A DNA stretch of 13,296 nucleotides from Pelagibacteraceae bacterium AG-339-N18 (GCA_003282055.1 QCAD01000020.1:1-13296); one strand, 5' to 3'; counted from the first letter of the stretch, positions 8,190-13,296 are shown. Numbers and translations are program-made. Notes: generated by a model from the sequence alone, not told the origin.

Positions 8190-8274
8190 TGGTAGGGCGA
8201 AAAGGACTCGAACCTTCACAGATTGCTCTATCGGTTCCTAAGACCGACGCGTCTACCAATTCCGCCATCGCCCC
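8190..8274 (-). tRNA. tRNA-Leu (anticodon UAG)
   Basis: An 85-nt class II tRNA. The acceptor stem is GGGGCGA paired with TCGCCCT (first pair G-U), then discriminator A and an encoded CCA (8190-8192). The anticodon arm is TCGGT-CTTAGGA-ACCGA, giving anticodon UAG (8238-8240), which reads CUN Leu codons. A long variable arm (TAGAGCAATCTGTG region) and a T loop TTCGAGT are present. It heads the tig-clpP-clpX-lon block with a promoter just upstream. Confidence 0.97.
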
Positions 8275-8282
8275 ACAAACTC

Positions 8283-8318
8283 TAGAGATTATATATATGA
8301 TTGAAACTATTTGTCCAA
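8283..8318 (-). promoter_or_regulatory. Promoter of tRNA-Leu and tig
   Basis: The minus strand carries TTGGAC (8313-8318), 17 bp, then TATATA (8290-8295); an overlapping TATAAT (8288-8293) gives a 19-bp spacer. Predicted transcription starts about 7-9 nt before the mature tRNA 5' end. It is a good sigma-70 match and the only upstream sequence available to this block. Confidence 0.6.
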
Positions 8319-8320
8319 CG

Positions 8321-8331
8321 ACAATTATTGT
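8321..8331. promoter_or_regulatory. Inverted repeat between two divergent promoters
   Basis: ACAAT-T-ATTGT is a perfect 5+1+5 inverted repeat lying 2 bp beyond the tRNA-Leu -35 hexamer and overlapping the -35 of the DUF1289 gene. The position suits a regulator controlling both directions. A chance repeat in AT-rich DNA is equally possible. Confidence 0.25.
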
Positions 8332-8357
8332 AAATTATATTATTTATACTCTATAAT
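8328..8357 (+). promoter_or_regulatory. Promoter of the DUF1289 operon, probably leaderless
   Basis: TTGTAA (8328-8333), 18-bp spacer, consensus TATAAT (8352-8357). Only 6 nt separate the -10 from the ATG at 8364, so transcription should begin at or next to the start codon. Confidence 0.6.
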
Positions 8358-8363
8358 AATATT

Positions 8364-8615
8364 ATGATTATTTCTCCTTGTATAAGTATTTGTAAAACTG
8401 ATCCAAAAACTGGATATTGCTATGGTTGTGGAAGAAATAATCAAGAAAAAAAAACCTGGAAAGCTGAAGATACAACTGATGAGTGGAAAAAAGAAAATCT
8501 TGAAATTATTCAAAAGAGATTAACTGGTTGGCAATTAGAAAGTTTTAAAGAATCCTATACTTATAAAATTGAAAATGGTATCTCTCTTTTTAAAAAGAAA
8601 TTATTAGATGAGTAA
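8364..8615 (+). CDS. DUF1289 family cysteine-rich protein
   Basis: An 83-residue cytoplasmic protein of the DUF1289 family, widespread in proteobacteria and of unknown function, often annotated as a possible Fe-S protein. Seen: an N-terminal four-cysteine pattern SPCISICKTDPKTGYCYGCGR (C-x3-C-x8-C-x2-C), followed by a Trp-rich segment (W32, W41, W56) as in the family. The Cys set could bind a metal or Fe-S cluster; this is inference. It is first in a three-gene operon; its end overlaps the next start by 8 nt (ATGAGTAA). The ATG is fixed by the adjacent -10 box, which leaves no room for a longer protein. Confidence 0.88.
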   Translation: MIISPCISICKTDPKTGYCYGCGRNNQEKKTWKAEDTTDEWKKENLEIIQKRLTGWQLESFKESYTYKIENGISLFKKKLLDE

Positions 8616-8781
8616 AACTACAATTGTAATTATTGTATATGTTCTTGGTCTTGTTTTTGGGGCTCTTTTTCTTGATTTATGGAGTGCTGACACCAATATT
8701 ATTAAAGGACTAGTAGGGCTCGGTTGGACAGCTCTACTTTTAATTGGTTTATTTTTCGCAGAAAAAAATGAGAGAAATTAG
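8608..8781 (+). CDS. Small membrane protein, 57 residues, unknown function
   Basis: A short gene starting MSKTTIVIIVYVLGLVFGA. Two hydrophobic segments (about 4-22 and 32-50), separated by LWSADTNIIKG, suggest a two-helix inner-membrane hairpin, with a short charged tail AEKNERN. The start overlaps the end of the DUF1289 gene by 8 nt and its end overlaps the next gene by 14 nt, so translational coupling on both sides is likely. The overlaps and the clean membrane topology argue that it is real. I do not recognise a family; small two-helix proteins of this kind are common in SAR11 genomes. Confidence 0.75.
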   Translation: MSKTTIVIIVYVLGLVFGALFLDLWSADTNIIKGLVGLGWTALLLIGLFFAEKNERN

Positions 8782-9190
8782 TTTTTTAATTTCTCTTTTA
8801 TTAACAATTCTACCCTTCCAACACCTTAAATCAGAAATAATCATTATGAGTAAATGTGATGATAAACAAGATGAATTTTTAAAGAATGAATACATTTTAA
8901 ATCTAGACGAATTAATCATGACACGAAATTACATATATAAGGAAAAAACATATCAAAAGTATAGATTAACTGATCTAAGCGTAAAGAAGTCAAATACTTA
9001 CGTTAGAAACATATATCAAGAAAATGGAAAAATATTTACTCATAAACACGGTTATCCTCAGTTTTATACTCAAATTTTATTTGAAATTGGAAAACCTGAA
9101 ATTTTTATTAAAACAGTTTTAAATGAAGAAGAGGGTATATCGAAAATTTCAAATTGTAAAAAAATTGAAAAATTTAAAAAAGAAAGTTAG
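8768..9190 (+). CDS. Exported protein of unknown function
   Basis: A protein of about 140 residues with an N-terminal Sec-type signal (MREISFLISLLLTILPFQHLKSE), followed by a soluble, Lys/Tyr-rich domain with two cysteines (SKCDD near 31, SNCKK near 132) that could form a disulfide in the periplasm. I chose ATG 8768 because it gives a standard signal peptide; an upstream TTG at 8744 would only add residues inside the previous gene. It is third in the DUF1289 operon and overlaps the 57-residue gene by 14 nt. Its stop overlaps the stop of the convergent 41-residue gene (TTAG). No family recognised. Confidence 0.75.
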   Translation: MREISFLISLLLTILPFQHLKSEIIIMSKCDDKQDEFLKNEYILNLDELIMTRNYIYKEKTYQKYRLTDLSVKKSNTYVRNIYQENGKIFTHKHGYPQFYTQILFEIGKPEIFIKTVLNEEEGISKISNCKKIEKFKKES

Positions 9191-9312
9191 TCTTTTTTCT
9201 TTTTGTTAAAGAGATTTTTTTTATTTTTAGAAGATCTATTATTTGTAATATTGCTTTTGTGCTTAGCATAGGCTTGTTTTTGTGCTTGTTTCATTGCTCT
9301 TTTTGAAGACAT
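9187..9312 (-). CDS. Small lysine-rich protein, 41 residues
   Basis: A short open frame starting MSSKRAMKQAQKQAYAKHKS and ending KNLFNKKKKD. It has 12 Lys and 2 Arg in 41 residues, no membrane segment and no cysteine. It starts 6 nt after the stop of the histidine phosphatase gene on the same strand and its stop shares bases with the convergent gene's stop, so it fits tightly into the gene layout. A nucleic-acid or ribosome-binding role would fit the composition, but this is only inference; no family recognised. Poly-Lys codons in AT-rich DNA can arise by chance, which limits confidence. Confidence 0.6.
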   Translation of the reverse strand: MSSKRAMKQAQKQAYAKHKSNITNNRSSKNKKNLFNKKKKD

Positions 9313-9318
9313 AATATT

Positions 9319-9876
9319 TTAAAAATCAATTTCTATACTTCCTATTATATTTAAGTTTTTATCTGAAACAACTATTTCACCTGATGAAGGAGCATAATTT
9401 AAAACTTCAGATATAAATACATAGTGGGTTACTAAGATTAAATTTTTCTTACTCTCTAAATTTTTTATATAGTTATTAAATGCTTTAATCTGTTTTTCTT
9501 TATTTTTTGAAAATTTTGAACTGTAAAAAGAGTTTAAGAAACTATTTGTTGAATAACTTTTAAATGCAATTTTTGCTGTTTCTTTACATCTGCACCATTC
9601 ACTAGATAGCACTTTGCCTATTCCGATCTTATTTTTATTAAAAAATTCACCAATACGTTGAGCTTGTTTTCTTCCATCCTCACTCAAATTTCTTTGAGAA
9701 GAACAATCGTTTAAATTGAAACCAGCAGGATCACCATTTCCAGGTGCGTATGCATGTCTAATAAATATTAATTTTTCTCCAACCTCTAATTGATTTATTA
9801 AATTTATATATAAATCTGCTTTAATTGATGTTGTTAAAGATATAAAAATTATAATAAAGAATCTTAATAATTTCAT
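9319..9876 (-). CDS. Exported histidine phosphatase family protein
   Basis: A 185-residue member of the histidine phosphatase (phosphoglycerate mutase-like) superfamily, predicted periplasmic. Seen: signal peptide, about 1-20 (MKLLRFFIIIFISLTTSIKA); catalytic motif FIRHAYAPG with R40 and phospho-accepting H41 (RHA rather than the classic RHG); GDPAGFNLNDCSSQRNLSEDGRKQA (49-72), a block typical of an exported proteobacterial subgroup; LSSEWCRCKETA with R96; and the second catalytic His, H151, in LVTHYVF. The core residues are present, so it is probably active. The substrate is unknown; a periplasmic phosphoester or envelope sugar phosphate is possible. Its start lies 3 nt from the divergent glycosylase gene. 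Confidence 0.85.
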   Translation of the reverse strand: MKLLRFFIIIFISLTTSIKADLYINLINQLEVGEKLIFIRHAYAPGNGDPAGFNLNDCSSQRNLSEDGRKQAQRIGEFFNKNKIGIGKVLSSEWCRCKETAKIAFKSYSTNSFLNSFYSSKFSKNKEKQIKAFNNYIKNLESKKNLILVTHYVFISEVLNYAPSSGEIVVSDKNLNIIGSIEIDF

Positions 9877-9879
9877 AAT

Positions 9880-10560
9880 ATGGATATTAGATTAAACGAA
9901 TTAAACAAAACAATAATAAATTGTAAAAAATGCCCAAGGTTAGTTAAATTTGTAAAAAAAGTAAGCACAAATAAAAGAAAACAAAATATTAATGAAATTT
10001 ACTGGGGTAGACCTGTACCAGGCTTTGGGGAGATAAATTCAAAAATTGCAATAATTGGACTAGCTCCAGCAGCACATGGTGGAACTAGAACAGGAAGAGC
10101 TTTTACAGGAGATAAATCTGGTGATTTTTTATTTAGATGTTTGCATGAGGTAGGAATTTCAAATTCACCATTTTCAAAAAATTTAAATGATAATTTGGAA
10201 TTAAAATCTACTTACATCACAAATATTCTTAAATGTGTTCCACCTGAGGATAAACCACTTAGTAATGAAATTTCAAATTGTTCTAACTTTTTTGATAAGG
10301 AAATATTAAGTTTAAAAAACCTAAAGGTAATTGTAACACTTGGCAAAGTTGCTTTCGATAATTGTATAAAACTGTATAAACAAAAGTTTGATTTAAAACA
10401 AAAATTTATCTTTAAACATGGTAAAACACAAATATTGCCAAACGGTTTGATCATTCTATCAAGTTACCATCCAAGTCCAAGAAATGTTAATACGAAGTTA
10501 ATTTCTAATAAAATGATGGTAAATTTATTTAAAAAGGCAAAAAAATTAGCTAAGTTTTAA
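9880..10560 (+). CDS. Uracil-DNA glycosylase, family 5 type (UdgB-like)
   Basis: DNA repair enzyme that removes uracil and related deaminated bases from DNA. The protein has 226 residues. Seen: Fe-S cluster cysteines C15 and C18 (NCKKCPRL) and C119 and C134 (LKCVPPEDKPLSNEISNC); YWGRPVPGFG (41-50); active-site motif GLAPAAHGGTRTGRAFTGD (60-78), which is the family 5 form (LAPAAHG, lacking the Asp/Glu of family 4); and the second motif SYHPSPRN (195-202). The match to UdgB-type enzymes is strong across the whole length. The first residues fit family N-termini, supporting this start, although it leaves only 3 nt to the divergent gene. Its 3' end overlaps the convergent ybgC-like gene by 11 bp. 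Confidence 0.92.
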   Translation: MDIRLNELNKTIINCKKCPRLVKFVKKVSTNKRKQNINEIYWGRPVPGFGEINSKIAIIGLAPAAHGGTRTGRAFTGDKSGDFLFRCLHEVGISNSPFSKNLNDNLELKSTYITNILKCVPPEDKPLSNEISNCSNFFDKEILSLKNLKVIVTLGKVAFDNCIKLYKQKFDLKQKFIFKHGKTQILPNGLIILSSYHPSPRNVNTKLISNKMMVNLFKKAKKLAKF

Positions 10561-10972
10561 TAGTATCGCAAAAATAAGGTTTAAATTTTAAATAAATTTC
10601 ATCAGGTATTTTTACTGGTTTACCTAATTCATTAACAAAAACTAAATGGACTTGTGCTTCAACTATAACGTCATCACCTTTAGTTATTATTTGATTCATA
10701 AAAAAAGAGGTTTTAGTGATAGATTTAACAAAAGATCTTATTGTTAGTTCATCTTCAAGACTAGCAGATTTCTTATATTCAATATTGCAAGCTTTCACTA
10801 TGATTAATAAACCAAAATCATTTTTCACTTTTTGGTTACTGTACCCAATTAAATGTAGAGCTTCTGTTCTTGCTCTCTCTAAAAACTTTAAATAATTAGC
10901 ATAATATACCACACCCCCAGCATCAGTATCCTCATAATAAACTTTTAAAGTGTGAAAAAAATTTTCATGCAT
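10550..10972 (-). CDS. ybgC: YbgC-like acyl-CoA thioesterase
   Basis: Hot-dog fold thioesterase hydrolysing short acyl-CoA or acyl-ACP thioesters; in many proteobacteria it is linked to the Tol-Pal envelope system. The protein has 140 residues, normal. Seen: VYYEDTDAGGVVYYANYLKFLERARTE (11-37) with catalytic Asp17, equivalent to D18 of E. coli YbgC, and the downstream VKACNIEYKKSASLEDELTI strand region. The E. coli YHASY His is Tyr here (YYANY), a common variant. No tolQRAB-pal gene is next to it. A consensus TATAAT lies 6 nt before its ATG, implying a leaderless mRNA. Its 3' end overlaps the convergent glycosylase gene by 11 bp. Confidence 0.92.
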   Translation of the reverse strand: MHENFFHTLKVYYEDTDAGGVVYYANYLKFLERARTEALHLIGYSNQKVKNDFGLLIIVKACNIEYKKSASLEDELTIRSFVKSITKTSFFMNQIITKGDDVIVEAQVHLVFVNELGKPVKIPDEIYLKFKPYFCDTIKT

Positions 10973-10978
10973 AATATG

Positions 10979-10987
10979 ATTATACCA
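10979..10987 (-). promoter_or_regulatory. Extended -10 promoter of ybgC, probably leaderless
   Basis: The minus strand reads TGGTATAAT, an extended -10 element (TGnTATAAT), then 6 nt (CATATT), then the ybgC ATG. Transcription should start at or beside the start codon. No good -35 is visible, as is usual for extended -10 promoters. Confidence 0.5.
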
Positions 10988-11017
10988 AAAAAGTAAACTA
11001 TTTAATAGAAACTAAGG

Positions 11018-11023
11018 TATAAG
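11018..11023 (+). promoter_or_regulatory. -10-like box 6 nt before the 46-residue gene
   Basis: TATAAG, 6 nt, then ATG at 11030. The spacing is the same as at the DUF1289 and ybgC starts, suggesting a leaderless mRNA. No convincing -35 hexamer is present. Confidence 0.35.
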
Positions 11024-11029
11024 TATTTA

Positions 11030-11170
11030 ATGAATATATTCGTGATTTGGTTAGTGATGGTTACCGCGTGGAACTTTGGCTATCCGCAAGCTAGTCCTTT
11101 AGAAGATGTTATTGTAGCTGTTATTCTATCTTTATTTAATATTTATTTAAAAAAATATCTTAAATTCTAA
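11030..11170 (+). CDS. Small membrane protein, 46 residues, unknown function
   Basis: A short gene: MNIFVIWLVMVTAWNFGYPQ, then ASPLEDVIVAVILSLFNIYLKKYLKF. Two hydrophobic segments (about 3-16 and 25-40), joined by a Gly/Pro-containing turn, and a basic C-terminus suggest a small inner-membrane hairpin. It uses codons such as GCG, CCG and ACC that are rare in random AT-rich non-coding DNA. Its -10 box lies 6 nt upstream, and its stop codon abuts the stop of the convergent DUF3047 gene with no spacer. No named family is recognised; the tight packing and coding-like composition argue it is real. Confidence 0.7.
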   Translation: MNIFVIWLVMVTAWNFGYPQASPLEDVIVAVILSLFNIYLKKYLKF

Positions 11171-11821
11171 TTACTGTGATGAAAAATATATATTTTGAAA
11201 ATAAGCTATAGATTTCATCTTAGAATTGTCAGTATCAGACATAATAGCAAGTCCATCAAGCTCATTGACATCTAGATCGTGTAATCTCTTAAAGTCCTCC
11301 TTAACATTGGCTTTAACTGTTACCCATTCATTTAAATTATTTTTTGTGCTGGCTAAAACGTTATCTATTGATTTTTTTGTATATGGGCTAGGGAAATTTT
11401 CCCCAACTTTATTATTACTTGAGAAAACATAGTTAATGGCTCTGTTTGATAGTGGTGTAGCTCCAGTTTTTTTTATTACAAAAACTCTAGCAGCAAAATC
11501 GTGTCCTTTTTTTGTATTTTCTTTAATTCCTGACAAATCTTTCTCAATTTTCCAAGTTATATTTATAAATGGGGTCTTATCTAGATTTATCTTAATCTCT
11601 TTTCCAAGGCCAGAGGCTGCATTATCAGCAACTGATTTTAAATAATTTCCGTTATCATCAGTTCCAACAGAATAAATTGTTTTATTGTCAGCTCCTCTCA
11701 CCTTTCTAACTTGAAGTTCTTTGAGCTCTGTTTCAGTAAAATCAAAGACTTGTAATTTAGCTGCTAAAGACAAGTTAATAGATAAAATTGTGATTATTAA
11801 AATATTTAATAAAATTTTCAT
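11171..11821 (-). CDS. Exported DUF3047 family protein
   Basis: A 216-residue periplasmic protein with a Sec signal peptide (about 1-20, cut near LSLA). It matches DUF3047, a family of unknown function that I expect to be a beta-sandwich. Seen, in family order: NAASGLGKEI (67-76), INITWKIEKDLSG (86-98), GHDFAARVFVI (106-116), NRAINYVFSS (126-135), FPSPYTKK (143-150), NEWVTVKANVKEDFKRL (164-180) and LAIMSDTDNS (191-200). The acidic SDTDN site and the exposed aromatics could bind a ligand or metal, but this is inference. It is a single-gene unit, abutting the convergent 46-residue gene and divergent from the 48-residue one; no partner gene indicates its role. Confidence 0.82.
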   Translation of the reverse strand: MKILLNILIITILSINLSLAAKLQVFDFTETELKELQVRKVRGADNKTIYSVGTDDNGNYLKSVADNAASGLGKEIKINLDKTPFINITWKIEKDLSGIKENTKKGHDFAARVFVIKKTGATPLSNRAINYVFSSNNKVGENFPSPYTKKSIDNVLASTKNNLNEWVTVKANVKEDFKRLHDLDVNELDGLAIMSDTDNSKMKSIAYFQNIYFSSQ

Positions 11822-11889
11822 AAAAATAAAAAAATTCTTAATACATTATTTAGACAAAATTTAAACATTCAAAATTCAACATTTAGTTC

Positions 11890-11895
11890 TATATG
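11890..11895 (+). promoter_or_regulatory. -10-like box before the 45/48-residue gene
   Basis: TATATG lies 6 nt before the in-frame ATG at 11902, and a weak TTCAAA (11868-11873) lies 16 bp upstream. If real, the mRNA would start at ATG 11902, giving a 45-residue protein beginning MKTISIF. Confidence 0.25.
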
Positions 11896-12039
11896 AATAA
11901 TATGAAGACAATATCCATTTTTATACTCTTAATTTACTGGTCTATAATGATTTTTGCACCAGTTATGTCTAAAGATGTTAAGTTAAGTAGAGCTAAAATT
12001 AATAATATCAAAATAGTTGAGCAAAAACCGAGAAGTTAA
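11893..12039 (+). CDS. Small secreted or membrane peptide, 45-48 residues
   Basis: A short gene with an N-terminal hydrophobic segment (MKTISIFILLIYWSIMIFAPVMSK from the second ATG), then a basic, polar tail KDVKLSRAKINNIKIVEQKPRS. It may be a single-span membrane peptide, or a signal peptide with a released tail of about 20 residues. Two in-frame starts exist (11893 and 11902); the second has the MK start of a signal peptide and the 6-nt spacing from a -10-like box. Its stop overlaps the convergent SDR gene's stop (TTAA). No family recognised. The placement supports it, but the length keeps confidence moderate. Confidence 0.55.
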   Translation: MNNMKTISIFILLIYWSIMIFAPVMSKDVKLSRAKINNIKIVEQKPRS

Positions 12040-12788
12040 TAAGTAGAACGACCACCGCTAATATCAAAGACCGCTGCTGTTGAAAAAGTGTTTTCCTCAG
12101 AGGAAAGCCAACAAACTAATGAAGTGAACTCCTCAACCTCTAAAAATCTTCCTCTAGGTACTTTTGATAACATTCTTTGAACATGTTCTTTTGTCATTTG
12201 ATCTAAAATTCTTGTTTTTGCTCCTGCTGGAGTAACAACATTAACAGCTATATTCTTATCTGCTAGCTCTTTACCCAATGACTTGGTTAAACCTATTGCG
12301 CCCGCCTTTCCTACACTATATGCGCTCGCATTAGCATTTCCATCTTTTCCGGCGACAGAGGCTACATTAACAATTCTCCCATAATTATTTTTTATCATAT
12401 TTGGCACTATTGACCTGCAACAATTAAATGTGCCCATTATATTAATTTCTACAACTTTTTTCCACTTTTCAATGTCATATTCCCATAAAGTAGCTGTCGG
12501 ACCAGTTATACCTGCATTATTTATCAAAATATCAATATTAGAATTTTTGGTGATTTCCTTAACATTTTTTTCTACTTCATCATAATTTGATACATCCACG
12601 GTATTGCAACTTAAATTTGGATTATTTAGATCTCTGATAGCCAACTCCATAGCTTTTGGATCGTTATCCCATATAATTACTTTTGCACCAGATTTTAAAA
12701 AACGTTTAGTGATATCAAAACCAAATCCTTGAGCACCTCCTGTCACAATTGCGGTTCTACTTTTAAAATCAAAGGTAATTTTTTCCAT
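12036..12788 (-). CDS. SDR family NAD(P)-dependent oxidoreductase
   Basis: A 250-residue classical short-chain dehydrogenase/reductase, a cytoplasmic enzyme oxidising a hydroxyl or reducing a carbonyl group. Seen: cofactor motif TGGAQGFG (16-23); Asp41 at the end of the second beta strand (IIWDND), which favours NAD(H) over NADP(H); NNAG (90-93); catalytic N116, S144, Y157 and K161 (AYSVGKAG); and C-terminal FDISGGRSTY, seen in sugar, sugar-acid and fabG-like dehydrogenases. The usual PG after the active site is PAGAKTRI here. It follows the NCS1 permease gene by 4 nt, so it probably acts on the transported compound or its product. FabG is less likely because no fatty-acid genes are near. Confidence 0.9.
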   Translation of the reverse strand: MEKITFDFKSRTAIVTGGAQGFGFDITKRFLKSGAKVIIWDNDPKAMELAIRDLNNPNLSCNTVDVSNYDEVEKNVKEITKNSNIDILINNAGITGPTATLWEYDIEKWKKVVEINIMGTFNCCRSIVPNMIKNNYGRIVNVASVAGKDGNANASAYSVGKAGAIGLTKSLGKELADKNIAVNVVTPAGAKTRILDQMTKEHVQRMLSKVPRGRFLEVEEFTSLVCWLSSEENTFSTAAVFDISGGRSTY

Positions 12789-12792
12789 TATT

Positions 12793-13296
12793 TTATTCTT
12801 TGGCTAATAAATAATAAATAAGAGCAGACACAAAGGCTCCTATAATCCAAGAAAATGATTGAAGAAACATTAAATTAGTATTCCAAATTGTTGATGCTGA
12901 AAAAATAAAACCTAAAATTACAGAATAAACTGCTTTTATATGCCATCCGCCACTATAATAATAAATTCCATTATTTTCTAAAGAATAAATATCTTTATTA
13001 TTTAATTTACCTTTTTGAATATAATAAAAATCAGAAATCATTATTCCAAAAAGAGGTCCAAAAAAAGCTCCAAATGTATCAATAAAAGATAAGGCACCAA
13101 CTTGACTTAAAAATGTTAACCAAAAAATTCCTACAACAAAACCTATAATACTAATTATAAAACCCGCACTTTTGACAGATAAAGAGAAAGGTAAAAAATT
13201 AATCAAAGTATATTGAGATGGAATAAAGTTCACTATCAAATTTGTTGAGGCAGAGGCAATAATTATGAATATTAAAGCTAAAACAATTATAAATAA
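12793..13296 (-). CDS. NCS1-family permease, C-terminal part (5' end outside window)
   Basis: The last 167 residues of a nucleobase:cation symporter-1 type transporter (cytosine, uracil, allantoin, hydantoin or thiamine type). The frame is open to the right edge, so the internal TTG at 13239 is not the real start. Seen: a hydrophobic helix LFIIVLALIFIIIA running into SASTNLIVNFIPSQY, several further membrane segments, and the NCS1 block GAFFGPLFGIMISDFYYIQKGKLN, followed by SGGWHIKAVYSVILG and a final helix ending IYYLLAKE. Substrate cannot be assigned from this part. It lies 4 nt upstream of the SDR gene, forming an uptake-plus-oxidation pair. Confidence 0.85.
   Translation of the reverse strand, partial: LFIIVLALIFIIIASASTNLIVNFIPSQYTLINFLPFSLSVKSAGFIISIIGFVVGIFWLTFLSQVGALSFIDTFGAFFGPLFGIMISDFYYIQKGKLNNKDIYSLENNGIYYYSGGWHIKAVYSVILGFIFSASTIWNTNLMFLQSFSWIIGAFVSALIYYLLAKE

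Noticed and set aside
8190..8274. tRNA-Leu as a phage or island attachment site
   Set aside because: No integrase, direct repeat of the tRNA end or foreign gene is seen; the neighbours are housekeeping or small streamlined genes.
8744..8767. Upstream TTG start for the exported protein
   Set aside because: ATG 8768 gives a standard signal peptide and a smaller overlap with the preceding gene.
13237..13239. TTG as start of the NCS1 permease
   Set aside because: The frame stays open to the window edge with a hydrophobic helix upstream, so the gene simply begins outside the window.
1..13296. CRISPR arrays, insertion sequences, toxin-antitoxin or defence genes
   Set aside because: No repeat-spacer pattern, transposase motif, terminal repeats or recognisable defence domain found on either strand.

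Overview
The window looks like a streamlined, AT-rich alphaproteobacterial chromosome, most likely SAR11/Pelagibacterales. That is an inference from very low G+C, tiny or negative gene spacing, near absence of Shine-Dalgarno sequences, a tRNA-Leu-tig-clpP-clpX-lon block, a TRAP transporter, and small hypothetical proteins of a type typical of that group. No mobile element, phage gene, CRISPR array or rRNA was seen, and there is no gene-free stretch longer than about 120 bp.

Layout. 1-2190 (minus): a TRAP transporter in the order dctP, dctQ, dctM, with dctM cut by the window's left edge. A short GC-rich hairpin separates dctP from dctQ, and dctP has the only clear Shine-Dalgarno in the window. 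2313-8274 (minus): the proteostasis block, transcribed tRNA-Leu(UAG), tig, clpP, clpX, lon. It covers nascent-chain folding (trigger factor), ATP-dependent unfolding and degradation (ClpXP), and the second general AAA+ protease (Lon). The tRNA ends 10 nt before the tig start codon. 8364-9190 (plus): a divergent three-gene overlapping operon of a DUF1289 cysteine-rich protein, a 57-residue membrane protein and a secreted protein of unknown function.

9187-9876 (minus): an exported histidine phosphatase followed by a 41-residue lysine-rich peptide. 9880-10560 (plus): a family 5 (UdgB-like) Fe-S uracil-DNA glycosylase whose start is 3 nt from the start of the divergent phosphatase. 10550-10972 (minus): a YbgC-type acyl-CoA thioesterase, with a 46-residue membrane peptide divergent from it. 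11171-11821 (minus): an exported DUF3047 protein, with a 45-48-residue membrane or secreted peptide divergent from it. 12036-13296 (minus): an NCS1-family nucleobase-type permease (5' end outside the window) followed 4 nt later by an SDR dehydrogenase, probably one catabolic or uptake unit.

The most interesting features are regulatory and architectural. Four genes have a -10-like hexamer exactly 6 nt before the start codon, which suggests leaderless mRNAs. The lon start region holds both an inverted repeat over the ATG and a heat-shock-like promoter. tig translation may depend on tRNA processing. Four convergent gene pairs overlap or abut at their stop codons, leaving no room for terminators. 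Five small or unknown proteins are also present. I saw no clearly new multi-gene system.
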